From the NCBI RefSeq assembly GCF_003846135.1, contig NZ_RHHM01000005.1, positions 1-64,000 on the forward strand: 64,000 bases of DNA, in the 5' to 3' direction. The DNA comes from Erwinia psidii (GTDB taxonomy: Bacteria; Pseudomonadota; Gammaproteobacteria; Enterobacterales; Enterobacteriaceae). Below are positions 1-10,945 of this stretch, piece by piece. The position numbers were made by a program, and so were the translations under genes. The stretch's first letter is position 1. The number at the start of each line of letters is the position of its first letter. The notes beneath the pieces were generated by a model, which had not been told where the DNA came from, did not search any database, and worked only from the letters and a program-made list of their open reading frames with translations.

Positions 1-1
1 C

Positions 2-115
2 ATCACGGGATATTACAGCCAGCTCAGACCTCATCAATATAATGGAGGTCTGACGCCGAATGAATCAGAGCGATTGTTCTGGAAAAACGCTAAAACCGTG
101 GCCAGTTTTAGTTGA
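2..115 (+). mobile_element. IS3-family transposase (OrfB), C-terminal end only
   Basis: The frame from base 2 is open to TGA at 113-115 and gives the typical tail of an IS3-family OrfB integrase: YYSQLRPHQYNGGLTPNES followed by ERLFWKNAKTVASFS. The RPHQYN...TPNE pattern is the conserved end of the DDE transposase, which cuts and joins the ends of the element. The catalytic residues lie before the window start, so activity cannot be judged. The element sits inside the integrase remnant that follows. Confidence 0.85.
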
Positions 116-122
116 CCACTAC
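100..122. repeat. Probable right terminal inverted repeat of the IS3-family element
   Basis: The sequence runs past the transposase stop through AGTTGACCACTACA. On the other strand this reads TGTAGTGGTCAACT, resembling the TG...CA ends of IS3-family elements. The exact boundary is inferred: the integrase homology resumes immediately after it. The left end is outside the window. Confidence 0.5.
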
Positions 123-411
123 ATGGATGCGTCATTGACCTTGCGGATCTTATCTGACTGGCGAGCCTGTGTCGGACTGACTCCATCCGCGACTTGCTTT
201 TGTGTCTGCTGGCATTTATCACAGGCTGCTGCAAGTTTCACTCTCGGATATTCACCCAAGGCAAACATGCTGGATTTACCGTTGAGTTTAAACCGATAGC
301 GCTATGTCTTTTTGCCATTGGGCTTCACCTGTAGGTAGAGACCGTTGAAGTCGTTAAGTCGGTAGGTTTTTTCTTTTGGCCTGGCAGTACGGCATGCGTA
401 TCAATGAGCAT
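123..411 (-). pseudogene. Tyrosine-recombinase integrase (P4/CP4-57 type), N-terminal remnant
   Basis: Reverse translation gives the Arm-binding N-terminus of island/prophage integrases: RTARPKEKTYRLNDFNGLYL, QVKPNGKKT, then RYRFKLNGKSSMFALGEYPR and SPTQARQSDKIRKVNDA. Such enzymes integrate genomic islands at tRNA genes. The gene is broken three times. A TAG at 302-304 replaces the Trp expected in KLWRYRF. The ATG at 409-411 (MLIDTHA, resembling the usual MPLSDTA) is one base out of frame with the rest. The gene stops at about codon 95, where the IS3 element begins. The catalytic domain is absent, so it is non-functional. Confidence 0.8.
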
Positions 412-540
412 AACGGGGCCTTGTTTATTTATTATACCGTTATTGCACTCACTTAAAATGATGATGGAAGAATGTCGTACTCATCCATATACTCATTTTC
501 GACTGCGTTGTTGCGAGATGAGTTGAGACTGTATGAAATG

Positions 541-562
541 AAAAACCCACGCAATAGCGTGG
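541..562 (-). terminator. Rho-independent terminator of ychF
   Basis: On the minus strand a CCACGC / GCGTGG stem with a four-base loop is followed by GTTTTT. It lies about 65 bases after the ychF stop codon. Confidence 0.75.
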
Positions 563-625
563 ATTTTATAGGTTTTTTATAACTCTATGAGATTCAATGA
601 AACCTCACGAGACAACAAATTTTAT

Positions 626-1717
626 TTAGACGTTAAACAGGAAGTTCATCACATCGCCATCTTTAACGATATAGTCCTTACCTTCTGAACGCATCTTGCC
701 GGCTTCTTTCGCGCCTTGCTCACCTTTGTAGGTGATGTAGTCTTCAAAGCCAATTGTCTGGGCGCGGATAAAGCCTTTCTCGAAGTCGGTATGGATTTTA
801 CCGGCGGCCTGCGGCGCGGTGGCACCGACAGGAATGGTCCAGGCACGAACCTCTTTCACGCCCGCAGTGAAATAAGTTTGCAGGTTTAACAGGGCATAAC
901 CGGCGCGAATAACCCGATTCAGACCTGGCTCTTCCAGGCCCAGCTCGGCCATAAACTCTTCGCGATCTTCGTCTTCCAGTTCGGCGATATCGGATTCCAC
1001 TGCGGCACATACCGGTACCACCACGGAGCCTTCTTTCCCGGCAATCTCACGGACCTGATCCAGATACGGATTATTTTCAAAACCATCTTCGTTAACGTTG
1101 GCGATATACATGGTTGGCTTCAGGGTCAGGAAGCTCAGATAGCGGATTGCCGCTTTGTCTTCTTCGCTCAGGTTCAGCGAGCGCAGCATCCCGGCATTTT
1201 CCAGGTGTGGCAGACATTTTTCCAGCGCGGCCTGTTCGGCTTTGGCGTCTTTATCGCCGCCTTTGGCGCGTTTCTGCACGCGCTGCAGCGCACGTTCGCA
1301 GGTATCCAGGTCAGACAGCGCCAGCTCGGTGTTGATCACCTCGATGTCGTCAGCCGGGTCAACTTTGTTGTTTACGTGAATGATGTTGTCGTTCTCGAAG
1401 CAGCGCACCACGTGGCCGATAGCTTCGGTTTCACGGATGTTGGTCAGGAACTGGTTGCCCAGACCTTCACCTTTGGACGCGCCTTTCACCAGGCCTGCGA
1501 TATCGACGAACTCCATGGTGGTCGGCAGGATCCGCTGTGGCTTGACGATTTCTGCCAGCTTATCCAGACGATAATCAGGCATTGGCACCACGCCGGTATT
1601 CGGCTCAATGGTACAGAACGGGAAATTAGCTGCTTCAATGCCCGCTTTGGTCAACGCATTGAACAGGGTGGATTTACCGACGTTAGGCAGGCCCACGATA
1701 CCGCATTTGAATCCCAT
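626..1717 (-). CDS. ychF: Redox-regulated ATPase YchF (Obg-family)
   Basis: Full-length 363-residue YchF. The P-loop GLPNVGKST is near residue 9. [14 protein letters not shown] forms switch II. NVNEDG stands in place of the usual NKxD guanine motif, the family signature for preferring ATP over GTP. The C-terminal TGS-like domain ends in [13 protein letters not shown]. YchF binds ribosomes and modulates translation and oxidative-stress responses in the cytoplasm. In E. coli it lies directly beside pth. Here pth is 2.7 kb away, separated by a SulP transporter and an EAL-like gene. Confidence 0.97.
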   Translation of the reverse strand: MGFKCGIVGLPNVGKSTLFNALTKAGIEAANFPFCTIEPNTGVVPMPDYRLDKLAEIVKPQRILPTTMEFVDIAGLVKGASKGEGLGNQFLTNIRETEAIGHVVRCFENDNIIHVNNKVDPADDIEVINTELALSDLDTCERALQRVQKRAKGGDKDAKAEQAALEKCLPHLENAGMLRSLNLSEEDKAAIRYLSFLTLKPTMYIANVNEDGFENNPYLDQVREIAGKEGSVVVPVCAAVESDIAELEDEDREEFMAELGLEEPGLNRVIRAGYALLNLQTYFTAGVKEVRAWTIPVGATAPQAAGKIHTDFEKGFIRAQTIGFEDYITYKGEQGAKEAGKMRSEGKDYIVKDGDVMNFLFNV

Positions 1718-2061
1718 AGTTGAATCACCTTAATCGCTTTATAATCAGAAAGTTGTGCATTTTTCTGATGTGTCTGAGAGTGTTGCCACTGCAAGTTTGT
1801 GCGCATTATACACGTTATCCGTGGCTATATGGCGCGGAATTCCGGTCACCGTCCGGGTTTGAGGTTGAGATCTGCTTCACATTCCTGGATACTGACACAA
1901 CTTGACAACTGAGGGAGTTACCACCGATGCATCACCTGTTGCTTTTGATGCCCTGAGTTTCCTTCTCTGTGATTATCCTGTCTTTCTGCCTGTTCTGCCC
2001 CGGCTTTTTCTCTGGCAGAGCGCGAAGTCATCTGTATCATTATAAATAACGGAAAGTAAGT
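1718..2061. other. Intergenic region between ychF and the SulP gene
   Basis: This 344-base divergent spacer must hold the promoters of ychF (leftward) and the SulP transporter (rightward). GGAAAGTAAG just before 2062 is a plausible ribosome-binding site. I see no RNA gene and no convincing coding frame in it. Confidence 0.5.
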
Positions 2062-3543
2062 ATGTTCAATCTGAGCAACGTCAGCGCTGTCGGCGTAAAA
2101 AATGACCTGCTGGCTGGTGCTGTTGTCTCTGTGGCACTGATCCCCGAAGCCACCGCCTTTTCTCTGTTGGCCGGACTGTCACCTGGCATTGGTCTGCACA
2201 CCGCCTTTATTCTGGGCGTGGTTACCGCGTTGTTTGGCGGTAAACCGGGAATGATCTCCGGTGCGGCCGGCTCTATTGTGGTGGTGCTGGTCAGTCTTAT
2301 TCAGAGCCACGGTTATCAGTATGTGCTGCTGGCTACCATTTTTGCCGGTGTTATCCAGATAGTAATCGGTGTTTTTCGCCTGGGTAAATTTATTCGTCTG
2401 GTACCACAGCCTGCGATTTATGGCTTTGTTAACGGGCTGGCTATTGTGATCGCGCTGGCGCAAATCCCAATGATCAAACATCAGGGACCGGTGATGTACG
2501 CACTGGTCGCCCTGGCGATGCTGATTGTCTGGCTGTTCCCAAAGTTAACCAGGGCGATACCCGGCTCACTGGTGGCACTGATTGCCATCAGTGCCATTGC
2601 GATTGGCTTTGGTCTGGATACAAAACGGGTTGGCGATCTGGCGGATATTTCCGGCACGCTGCCCGTATTTCACCTGCCTGATGCGCCGCTAAGCGTGGAA
2701 ACACTGAGAATTGTGCTGCCTTATTCACTGATTATCGCTCTGGTGGGACTGATAGAATCTTTGCTGACGCTGGCGGTACTGGACGAAATGGGCAGCGGGA
2801 AGGGCGATGGTAACAAAGAGTGTGTGGCTCAGGGCATTGGCAACACGATTTGTGGTTTTTTCGGCAGCTTCGCCGGTTGCGCAATGATTGGTCAGTCGAT
2901 CATTAATTTTACTTCCGGTGGTCGTGGTCGTCTTTCAAATCTGGTGGGGGCAGTGTTACTGATCCTCTTTGTAGTCAGCCTGTCAAAATACATTGCTCTG
3001 TTACCCGTGGCGGCACTCGCAGGCATTATGTTTGTGGTGTGTATCAACACCTTTGAATGGACCTCACTGAGCCGCCTGAAGCGAATGCCAAAATCGGATG
3101 CGGTGATCATGATTGCCGTAACGGTGGTGACTATCTTCACCGACCTTGCCATGGCGGTGATCTTTGGGGTGATTATTTCGGCGCTGGTTTTTGCATGGCA
3201 ACATGCACGCATTACGCTGATTGCGCAGGAAGAGGGGGAGGGGCTAAAGATCTGCCGACTGGAAGGGCCGCTATTTTTTGGTTCTGTCGCCAGCTTCCAT
3301 GAGCTGTTTCACCCGGAGAATGACCCGGAAAACGTGGTAATTGATTTTGCCCGCACGCGGGTGATGGACTCCAGCGGGGTAGAGGCGATTGATAAACTGA
3401 CGGCCCGTTACCTTGCGGCTGGAAAAAACGTGCGTTTACGCCATCTCAGCCGCGATTGTGTCAGTCTGTTAAAGCAGGCAGGCCCGTTCTGTAGCTTTGA
3501 CATGGATGACCCTGACTACAAAGTTGCCGCCGATAAGGCTTAA
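2062..3543 (+). CDS. SulP-family anion transporter with C-terminal STAS domain
   Basis: A 493-residue inner-membrane protein. Its N-terminal ~380 residues are strongly hydrophobic and carry SulP hallmarks: ALIPEATAFSLLAGLSP, GGKPGMISGAAGSIVVVL, PQPAIYGFVNGLAIVIALAQ. The last ~100 residues form a STAS domain (VVIDFARTRVMDSSGVEAID). SulP carriers move sulfate, bicarbonate or dicarboxylates; the substrate cannot be read from sequence. E. coli has a longer SulP, DauA (559 residues), between ychH and prs. Here that position is empty and this shorter, distinct SulP lies between ychF and pth. An EAL-like gene follows on the same strand 140 bases downstream. Confidence 0.9.
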   Translation: MFNLSNVSAVGVKNDLLAGAVVSVALIPEATAFSLLAGLSPGIGLHTAFILGVVTALFGGKPGMISGAAGSIVVVLVSLIQSHGYQYVLLATIFAGVIQIVIGVFRLGKFIRLVPQPAIYGFVNGLAIVIALAQIPMIKHQGPVMYALVALAMLIVWLFPKLTRAIPGSLVALIAISAIAIGFGLDTKRVGDLADISGTLPVFHLPDAPLSVETLRIVLPYSLIIALVGLIESLLTLAVLDEMGSGKGDGNKECVAQGIGNTICGFFGSFAGCAMIGQSIINFTSGGRGRLSNLVGAVLLILFVVSLSKYIALLPVAALAGIMFVVCINTFEWTSLSRLKRMPKSDAVIMIAVTVVTIFTDLAMAVIFGVIISALVFAWQHARITLIAQEEGEGLKICRLEGPLFFGSVASFHELFHPENDPENVVIDFARTRVMDSSGVEAIDKLTARYLAAGKNVRLRHLSRDCVSLLKQAGPFCSFDMDDPDYKVAADKA

Positions 3544-3579
3544 TGCTTAAAGCCGTGAACATTAGTGCCGATATAGATA

Positions 3580-3645
3580 AAAAATCGTCGTACTGATGGT
3601 TAGGTACAGAGCAAACGGCTGAAGTTTATCTGTACGACGATTTTT
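3580..3645. repeat. 14-bp perfect inverted repeat with 38-base spacer
   Basis: AAAAATCGTCGTAC at 3580-3593 is exactly reversed and complemented by GTACGACGATTTTT at 3632-3645. The right arm ends in five T residues, so it could terminate transcription of the SulP gene. The 38-base loop is long for a classical terminator, and a small-element end or a protein-binding site is also possible. Confidence 0.6.
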
Positions 3646-3683
3646 AACACTGGCAGGATGCTCAGAAAACTGGCCTTTGAAGC

Positions 3684-4346
3684 ATGATAAATAACTTAAT
3701 TTGCGTTCCGATCCACACCCTTAACGGGGAATTGATCGCGCTTGATTTCACACAGATTAATTATCCGCTGAAGAAACATGTGCCGGAAATGGGGCAGATT
3801 GCGGAAAGTCGGCTGCTGAATCAGCTGCTGACCATTGAGCAATATGCTGACTATTTCAGGCTGCACAACCTGCTGTGCTGCGTCACGATCAATTTCCAGC
3901 TGGCGAAGGCGGTTATTGAATCAGTGCTTATCCAGCGTATTCTCAGCCATTTGCCGTTTGTGCGGCTGAAACTGTCAGAGGATTTTCCCAATCTGCATGA
4001 TGGTCCCAATAACCCCATTCTGCGCACGCTGGTTGAACAGCTCAATGTTTTGTGGCTGGACGATTTGGGTGCCGGTGCGGCTAATCTGAACGCGCTTCAG
4101 TCAAAAATGTTTGAAGCGGTGAAGCTGGATCGACAGTTTTATCTTAAGAACGTCGGGAAGCCCTTTTTTAACGTGTTAATGAAGCATATTCGCCAGTATA
4201 CCCACCGGGTGATTGTGGAAGGGGTTGAAAATAACCTTGGACTGGATAAGCTGGCAGACAATAAAATCTGGGGCGTACAGGGATACTACTTGCCCGTGGT
4301 GCCGTTTTCAGACCTCAGTGATATCAGCCCGCAAAAACATCCCTGA
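3684..4346 (+). CDS. Degenerate EAL-domain protein (YdiV-like, probably no phosphodiesterase activity)
   Basis: A 220-residue soluble protein made of one EAL-type fold. Late EAL landmarks are recognisable: WLDDLGAGAANLNAL (the DDFGxG loop), VKLDRQF (the IKxD position), VIVEGVENN (the AEGVE motif) and GVQGYYLPVV (the QGYxFxxP end). The first catalytic motif, E-A-L, is missing; the aligned stretch reads IAESRLLNQLL. Loss of that metal-binding glutamate usually means no c-di-GMP cleavage. Characterised relatives such as YdiV act by protein binding instead. It sits 140 bases after the SulP gene, possibly co-transcribed. Partner and role are unknown. Confidence 0.7.
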   Translation: MINNLICVPIHTLNGELIALDFTQINYPLKKHVPEMGQIAESRLLNQLLTIEQYADYFRLHNLLCCVTINFQLAKAVIESVLIQRILSHLPFVRLKLSEDFPNLHDGPNNPILRTLVEQLNVLWLDDLGAGAANLNALQSKMFEAVKLDRQFYLKNVGKPFFNVLMKHIRQYTHRVIVEGVENNLGLDKLADNKIWGVQGYYLPVVPFSDLSDISPQKHP

Positions 4347-4352
4347 TATCCC

Positions 4353-4382
4353 GGCACTGACGGCGTGATGTCCATCAGTGCC
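4353..4382. terminator. Hairpin between the EAL-like gene and pth
   Basis: GGCACTGA and TCAGTGCC form a perfect 8-bp stem with a 14-base loop in the short gap between two convergent genes. No T-tract follows in either direction, so intrinsic termination is uncertain. Confidence 0.4.
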
Positions 4383-4400
4383 AGCCCTGACAAAAAAGCA

Positions 4401-4988
4401 CTATTCCGCCTTAAAACTGTGCAGGCGGTTGATTGCTTTCACACTGCCTTCCTTTAGCCACAGTTCTGTACATCGCACTGCTTCATCCGTGGCCTGATCG
4501 ATACGCGTTTGCTCGCTGGCTGGTGGTTTACCCAGTACAAACCCCACCACTTTATTCCTGTCACCGGGGTGCCCGATACCAATACGCAGGCGATGAAAAT
4601 TCTGATTGTTGCCCAGTTTGCTGATGATGTCTTTCAGTCCGTTGTGACCACCGTGCCCGCCTCCCTGTTTGAATTTTGCCACGCCCGGAGGTAAATCCAG
4701 CTCATCATGTGCCACCAGAATCTCGTCCGGGGTAATACGATAAAACGTTGCCATGGCAGCCACCGATTTACCGCTCAGATTCATAAAGGTGGTGGGAACC
4801 AGTAGCCGCAGATCTGCACCGCCCAGGTTCAGACGGGCAGTGTAGCCATAGAATTTACTCTCTTCTTTTAACGGCTGATTATGGCGCTCTGCCAGTAAAT
4901 CAACATACCACGCGCCAGCATTGTGGCGGGTTGCCGCATACTCGGCCCCCGGATTGGCAAGTCCCACAATCAGTTTGATGCTGCTCAC
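4401..4988 (-). CDS. pth: Peptidyl-tRNA hydrolase
   Basis: A 195-residue Pth1 enzyme that releases peptides from peptidyl-tRNAs dropped by ribosomes. Visible motifs are [18 protein letters not shown], with catalytic His22, HDELDLPPG with the catalytic Asp, and [17 protein letters not shown] for tRNA binding. The length matches E. coli Pth (194). It is transcribed away from ychH, as in E. coli, but no longer next to ychF. Confidence 0.97.
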   Translation of the reverse strand: MSSIKLIVGLANPGAEYAATRHNAGAWYVDLLAERHNQPLKEESKFYGYTARLNLGGADLRLLVPTTFMNLSGKSVAAMATFYRITPDEILVAHDELDLPPGVAKFKQGGGHGGHNGLKDIISKLGNNQNFHRLRIGIGHPGDRNKVVGFVLGKPPASEQTRIDQATDEAVRCTELWLKEGSVKAINRLHSFKAE

Positions 4989-5241
4989 TTATCTGTATTC
5001 CTGAAGAGTGCTAAAGAGGTGCGTCAGTTTACTAAGAGTGTCAGCAGAACTCAAAACCGTGTGCAGTAAACCTTCGTTCAGCCAGGTGATAATCTATTTT
5101 CTGTAAATCACACAGGGCAATGAATGTAAATCATTGTCAATAAATACGCTGTAAATGTGATCTGACCCGCAACCGATCAGGCCACTATTGCCTAAAATTA
5201 TTGCCAGAAAAGCAGGTTAACAATCAGTCTGGAGGGGCGAA

Positions 5242-5523
5242 ATGAAACGTAAACATGTCTGTTTAACCGGTAATGCGCTGATGGCGCTGGGGCTGGCGGT
5301 AATGGTTGTTGGAGTGGGCTTAGCGGTTTTAAACCAGTTACCTCAGCTACAGTTGCCTGAATTTATGGTTCATGGCGCGATTTTCAGTATTTTTGTTGGG
5401 GCGTTAATGTGGCTGGTAGGCGCACGTATCAGCGGGCGGGAAAAAATCACCGATCGTTATTATTGGGTGCGCCATTACGGTGATAAACGCTGTCGCAGAA
5501 CGCCAAATCATCCTCAACACTGA
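5242..5523 (+). CDS. ychH: Stress-response membrane protein YchH
   Basis: A 93-residue protein with two hydrophobic segments: MALGLAVMVVGVGLAVL, and GAIFSIFVGALMWLVGA, with the YchH-typical basic tail DRYYWVRHYGDKRCRR. YchH is a DUF2583 inner-membrane protein linked in E. coli to envelope and hydrogen-peroxide stress; its mechanism is unknown. Its place, divergent from pth and convergent with prs, matches E. coli. GGAGGGG lies just before the ATG. Confidence 0.92.
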   Translation: MKRKHVCLTGNALMALGLAVMVVGVGLAVLNQLPQLQLPEFMVHGAIFSIFVGALMWLVGARISGREKITDRYYWVRHYGDKRCRRTPNHPQH

Positions 5524-5681
5524 CAGACGTTTATTCAGCTCACTGCTGGAGCGCCAGGGCCTCAGAAAAATTTCAGCGAAGGTAACTGCTCATCCGCACG
5601 GTAAGCCGCAAAAAGAAGCGTCCGGCGTTTCTCAGACTCAAATGCAAAAACGAGGCTGGCAGTACGTGGTACTGAGTGGGT

Positions 5682-5711
5682 AAAAAAAAGGACGGAGTGT
5701 CCGCCCTTTTT
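5682..5711 (-). terminator. Rho-independent terminator of prs (possibly bidirectional)
   Basis: On the minus strand GGGCGGA-CAC-TCCGTCC forms a 7-bp stem (one G-T pair) followed by a run of eight T residues. On the plus strand it is followed by TTTTT, so it may also stop ychH transcripts. Confidence 0.8.
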
Positions 5712-5739
5712 CTTACCGCCGGATCTCAGACCGCGTTTA

Positions 5740-6816
<1,077 letters not shown>

Positions 6817-7722
6817 TCACAGCAGCTCTTTATTACTTTGGCCCGAAAGGTGACGGTGCAGAGGCGACACATTGACGCCCCGTGCGACAAATGCCTGCCA
6901 CTTTCTCGGAACAAGCTTATACACCTGACGGGCAGCACACTCGGTGTCAAATTCGGCAAACACACAAGCACCAGTCCCGGTCAGGCGTGACGGCGCGTAT
7001 TCTAGCAGCCAGGAAACAAGCTGTTCAACCTCACGAAAACGTTTTCTTACCACTGGCTCACAATCATTGTGGTAATCCGCGAGTAATAAGTCAGTCAGTT
7101 CCCGTGATGGGGTATTGCGTGTCAGTTCGGGATCGTTAAAGATCAACGGAGTGGGGATATGCACCCCAGGATGGATCACCAGAAACCACTTTTCAGCCGG
7201 GGTTACCGGGGTCAGTTGTTCACCAACCCCTTCCGCAACCGCCGCATAGCCGTGCACGAATACCGGCACATCGGCCCCCAGTCTCAGGCCCAATGCAGCC
7301 AGCTCACTGAGGGTAAAACCCGTGTTCCAGCAGTAATTGAGCGCCAGAAGGACCGTGGCAGCATCGGATGACCCTCCACCCAGCCCACCGCCCATCGGCA
7401 GGTTTTTGGCGATCGCCAGACTCACGCCAGCCCGATCTGGCAACGTGCCGCGAAGCCGGGCCTGTTCACGCAGCAGCCTTGCAGCACGGACTATCAGATT
7501 TTGTTCTTCCGGCACGCCGTCCATGGCGGTCAACAGTCTGATTTCACCGCTGTTATCCGGCGTGAAGGTCAACTCATCGCCAAAATCCAGAAACTGAAAT
7601 AACGTTTGTAGATTATGGTAGCCGTCGGGCCGCTTTCCGGTGACGTAAAGAAACAGGTTTAGCTTGGCGGGAGCCGGTAACGTTATGGACGATGACCCTG
7701 CTGTGAGGCGGTCTGCAATCAT
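6817..7722 (-). CDS. ispE: 4-diphosphocytidyl-2-C-methyl-D-erythritol kinase
   Basis: A 301-residue GHMP kinase of the MEP isoprenoid pathway. [19 protein letters not shown] is the substrate-binding start, [20 protein letters not shown] the ATP-binding glycine-rich motif, and [14 protein letters not shown] the C-terminal motif. It is about 18 residues longer than the E. coli protein (283). The first ATG overlaps the lolB stop by 4 bases, indicating translational coupling in the lolB-ispE-prs order conserved in enterobacteria. Confidence 0.97.
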   Translation of the reverse strand: MIADRLTAGSSSITLPAPAKLNLFLYVTGKRPDGYHNLQTLFQFLDFGDELTFTPDNSGEIRLLTAMDGVPEEQNLIVRAARLLREQARLRGTLPDRAGVSLAIAKNLPMGGGLGGGSSDAATVLLALNYCWNTGFTLSELAALGLRLGADVPVFVHGYAAVAEGVGEQLTPVTPAEKWFLVIHPGVHIPTPLIFNDPELTRNTPSRELTDLLLADYHNDCEPVVRKRFREVEQLVSWLLEYAPSRLTGTGACVFAEFDTECAARQVYKLVPRKWQAFVARGVNVSPLHRHLSGQSNKELL

Positions 7723-8342
7723 TTAACCGTCCAACCGTCCATTTTCAGTTTAATGCGCTGACTGCCTTCGTGCAGTTCAAGACTGGCGGGCAGAGTGGGG
7801 TCCTGCCTGGTGTCATAGCTCAGATAGTTCACCGTCCATTGCTGATTGTTGCGGCTGTAGTGGACTTCACGCAGGCGATACTGTTCATCCAGCGAATAAT
7901 CCGTGGCATCACCTGGCAGGCCCATCATCCACTGGCGAAGGTTGTTAAGTGGGATCGCCATCCCGGTGAGCTGGGCGATCATTTTTTCGGCATCATTGCT
8001 GACATAGCGTTTGCCTTTATTGTCAACAATCTGCACCACGCTACCCTGGGCGTCCAGTTGCAGTTCGGTGCTGCCGAGCGGGTTGGTCAGCAATAAGCGA
8101 TAGCGGTCTGGCGCGGTTTGCTGCCAGTTGAAACGTGCGTAGACTTTCTGGCTATCAGAAAGATAGGCAAAAGCGCCACGGGTCTGATATTGGACGATTT
8201 TTTGTACGGCCTGCTGGTGGTGCTGCCACTGTGGCGAGGTAATGCTCTGCCCAGGACCCTGGGGTTTATTAATGCTACAGGCTGCCAGCAACAGGCCAGC
8301 AAGCGGGAGAAGCCGCATCAGGCGGGGTTTCTGCATAAACAT
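7719..8342 (-). CDS. lolB: Outer-membrane lipoprotein receptor LolB
   Basis: A 207-residue lipoprotein: basic N-terminus, hydrophobic segment, then lipobox LLAAC with the modified Cys near residue 22. LolB receives lipoproteins from the periplasmic carrier LolA and inserts them in the outer membrane. Conserved stretches are [20 protein letters not shown] and [13 protein letters not shown]. It is divergent from hemA and overlaps ispE by 4 bases, as in E. coli. Confidence 0.95.
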   Translation of the reverse strand: MFMQKPRLMRLLPLAGLLLAACSINKPQGPGQSITSPQWQHHQQAVQKIVQYQTRGAFAYLSDSQKVYARFNWQQTAPDRYRLLLTNPLGSTELQLDAQGSVVQIVDNKGKRYVSNDAEKMIAQLTGMAIPLNNLRQWMMGLPGDATDYSLDEQYRLREVHYSRNNQQWTVNYLSYDTRQDPTLPASLELHEGSQRIKLKMDGWTVK

Positions 8343-8568
8343 AAAGGGTCAGCTCCTCAGACTCCGGTCGGGAATAGATGCCAAAAATAACCGTTCACGC
8401 TAGCGACCCATCGGCATAACGTCAATGCTCAATTTGTCTTTTTTGCCAGAGGATGGCGGTATCCTGTGGCAGCGAACGATAAAGGACGGCTTTTATTGAT
8501 CCCGCGCATCTTGTAGAATGCGCTGCACAAAACCCTATCAACAGTGGGATAACCCCCAATCACTTCCT

Positions 8569-9825
8569 ATGACGTTGCTGGCTCTCGGAATTAATCACAA
8601 AACGGCACCTGTAGCTTTGCGAGAACGTGTGGCGTTCTCACCTGAGGCACTGGATCAGGCGCTGGACAGCCTTCTCTCCCAGCCGCTGGTGCAGGGCGGT
8701 GTGGTGCTGTCTACCTGTAACCGGACCGAATTGTATTTAAGTGTTGAGCAGCAGGAAAATTTGCAGGAACAACTGGTGCAATGGCTGTGTGATTATCATC
8801 AGCTCAGTGCTGATGAAGTTTGCGCAAGCCTTTACTGGCATCATGACAATGAGGCGGTCAGCCACCTTATGCGCGTCGCCAGCGGGCTGGACTCGTTGGT
8901 GTTAGGTGAGCCGCAGATCCTGGGGCAGGTAAAAAAAGCTTTCGCAGATTCTCACCGTGGCCTGCCGCTGGCCAGCGAGCTGGAGAGAATGTTTCAGAAG
9001 TCCTTTTCGGTGGCCAAGCGGGTGCGTACGGAAACGGATATCGGAGCCAGTGCCGTGTCGGTTGCCTTTGCCGCCTGTACGCTGGCAAGAAAAATCTTCG
9101 AATCCCTGTCGACGGTAAACGTGCTGTTGGTCGGCGCGGGTGAAACCATTGAGCTGGTAGCCCGCCATCTGCGCGAGCACCGTGTTCACAGGATTATGAT
9201 TGCCAACCGTACTCACAGCCGTGCTCAGCGACTGGCGGATGAGGTGGGCGCTGAGGTCATTGGCCTTGCTGACATTGACGATCGTCTGGCGGAAGCCGAC
9301 ATCATTATCAGTTCCACGGCCAGTCCGCTACCGATCATCGGTAAGGGAATGGTGGAGCGGGCGCTGAAAAAACGCCGCAATCAGCCGATGCTGCTGGTGG
9401 ATATCGCCGTGCCACGCGATGTGGAGCCGGAAGTGGGTAAGCTGGCTAATGCTTATCTTTACAGCGTGGACGATTTGCAGGTGATCATCGAAAGCAATAT
9501 GGCCCAGCGTAAAGCGGCGGCGGTGCAGGCGGAAAGTATCGTTGTGCAGGAAAGCAGTGAATTTATGTCATGGCTGCGGGCCCAAAGCGCGGTCGACACC
9601 ATCCGTGACTATCGATCGCAGGCAGATCAGGTGCGAAAGGAGCTGGAGGCTCGTGCGCTGGCGGCGCTGCAGCAGGGCGACGATCCCCAGACCGTGTTAC
9701 GTGATATGGCCCACAGACTGACCAACCGTTTGATCCACGCCCCGACAAAATCGCTTCAGCAGGCTGCCCGTGACGGGGATGCTGAACGTTTGCAAATTTT
9801 ACGTGACAGTCTCGGACTGGATTAG
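8569..9825 (+). CDS. hemA: Glutamyl-tRNA reductase
   Basis: First committed enzyme of C5 tetrapyrrole synthesis, reducing Glu-tRNA to glutamate-1-semialdehyde with NADPH. The ATG at 8569 gives 418 residues beginning [20 protein letters not shown], matching E. coli; an upstream in-frame ATG adds 17 unconserved residues and is rejected. Catalytic Cys50 is in [10 protein letters not shown], the NADPH fold is [11 protein letters not shown], and [20 protein letters not shown] is conserved. It heads hemA-prfA-prmC. The N-terminal Thr-Leu-Leu region is where haem-dependent Lon/ClpAP degradation acts in relatives. Confidence 0.98.
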   Translation: MTLLALGINHKTAPVALRERVAFSPEALDQALDSLLSQPLVQGGVVLSTCNRTELYLSVEQQENLQEQLVQWLCDYHQLSADEVCASLYWHHDNEAVSHLMRVASGLDSLVLGEPQILGQVKKAFADSHRGLPLASELERMFQKSFSVAKRVRTETDIGASAVSVAFAACTLARKIFESLSTVNVLLVGAGETIELVARHLREHRVHRIMIANRTHSRAQRLADEVGAEVIGLADIDDRLAEADIIISSTASPLPIIGKGMVERALKKRRNQPMLLVDIAVPRDVEPEVGKLANAYLYSVDDLQVIIESNMAQRKAAAVQAESIVVQESSEFMSWLRAQSAVDTIRDYRSQADQVRKELEARALAALQQGDDPQTVLRDMAHRLTNRLIHAPTKSLQQAARDGDAERLQILRDSLGLD

Positions 9826-9862
9826 CGTTTTCTCTCAGGAATTATAAGGTAAGAAATTATTA

Positions 9863-10945
9863 ATGAAGCCTTCTATTGTTGCCAAACTGGAAGCCTTGCA
9901 GGAACGTCATGAAGAAGTCGAGGCGATGCTGGGCGATGCGGGCGTGATTGCCGATCAGGACCGTTTTCGTGCTCTGTCGCGCGAGTATGCTCAACTGACC
10001 GATGTCAGCCGTTGCTTTCAGCGGTGGCAGCAGGCACAGGACGATATCGCTACCGCAGAAGAGATGCTGGGCGACAGTGAGATGCGTGAGATGGCGCAGG
10101 AAGAACTTAACACCGCGCGCGAAGCTAGCCACACTCTGGAGAAGGAACTGGAGATCCTGTTGCTACCGAAAGATCCCGATGATGAACGTAACTGTTACCT
10201 TGAAGTGCGTGCCGGGACGGGCGGTGACGAGGCCGCCATTTTCGCCGGCGATCTGTTTCGCATGTACTGTCGCTATGCGGAATCGCGCCGCTGGAAGGTG
10301 GAAGTGATGAGCGCTAACGATGGCGAGCATGGCGGTTACAAAGAGGTGATTGCCAAAGTGGCCGGAGAGGGTGCTTATGGTCGCCTTAAGTTCGAATCAG
10401 GTGGGCATCGCGTGCAGCGTGTACCGGAAACCGAATCGCAGGGGCGTATCCATACCTCGGCCTGTACGGTTGCGGTAATGCCCGAAGTCCCCGAAGCGGA
10501 ATTACCGGATATCAATCCTGTCGACCTGAAAATTGATACCTTCCGCTCCTCTGGCGCGGGTGGTCAGCACGTTAACACCACTGATTCAGCTATCCGTATT
10601 ACCCACCTGCCTACCGGCATTGTGGTGGAGTGCCAGGACGAACGCTCTCAGCACAAAAATAAAGCCAAAGCGTTGTCGGTGCTGGGGTCGCGCATTCGTG
10701 CGGAGGAGATGTCCCGCCGTCAGCAGGAGGAAGCTTCGACGCGTCGCAACCTGCTGGGCAGTGGCGATCGTTCCGACCGTAACCGCACCTACAATTACCC
10801 TCAGGGACGTATTACCGATCACCGTATTAATCTGACCGTCTACCGTCTGGATGAGGTGATGCAAGGCAAGCTGGATACGTTGATTGAACCGGTGGTACAG
10901 GAACATCAGGCGGATCAGCTGGCGGCGCTGTCCGGGCAGGAGTAA
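9863..10945 (+). CDS. prfA: Peptide chain release factor RF1
   Basis: A 360-residue class-I release factor that reads UAA and UAG. The stop-codon tripeptide region lies in [19 protein letters not shown], and the hydrolysis motif GGQ is in [20 protein letters not shown]. No programmed frameshift is present, as expected for RF1. The stop overlaps the prmC start (TAATG). PrmC methylates the Gln of this GGQ. Confidence 0.98.
   Translation: MKPSIVAKLEALQERHEEVEAMLGDAGVIADQDRFRALSREYAQLTDVSRCFQRWQQAQDDIATAEEMLGDSEMREMAQEELNTAREASHTLEKELEILLLPKDPDDERNCYLEVRAGTGGDEAAIFAGDLFRMYCRYAESRRWKVEVMSANDGEHGGYKEVIAKVAGEGAYGRLKFESGGHRVQRVPETESQGRIHTSACTVAVMPEVPEAELPDINPVDLKIDTFRSSGAGGQHVNTTDSAIRITHLPTGIVVECQDERSQHKNKAKALSVLGSRIRAEEMSRRQQEEASTRRNLLGSGDRSDRNRTYNYPQGRITDHRINLTVYRLDEVMQGKLDTLIEPVVQEHQADQLAALSGQE

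Noticed and set aside
1205-1723. 172-residue plus-strand open frame
   Set aside because: Antisense to ychF, with no independent start signal or similarity.
7770-8096. 108-residue plus-strand open frame
   Set aside because: Antisense to lolB, which has a clear lipobox and conserved sequence.
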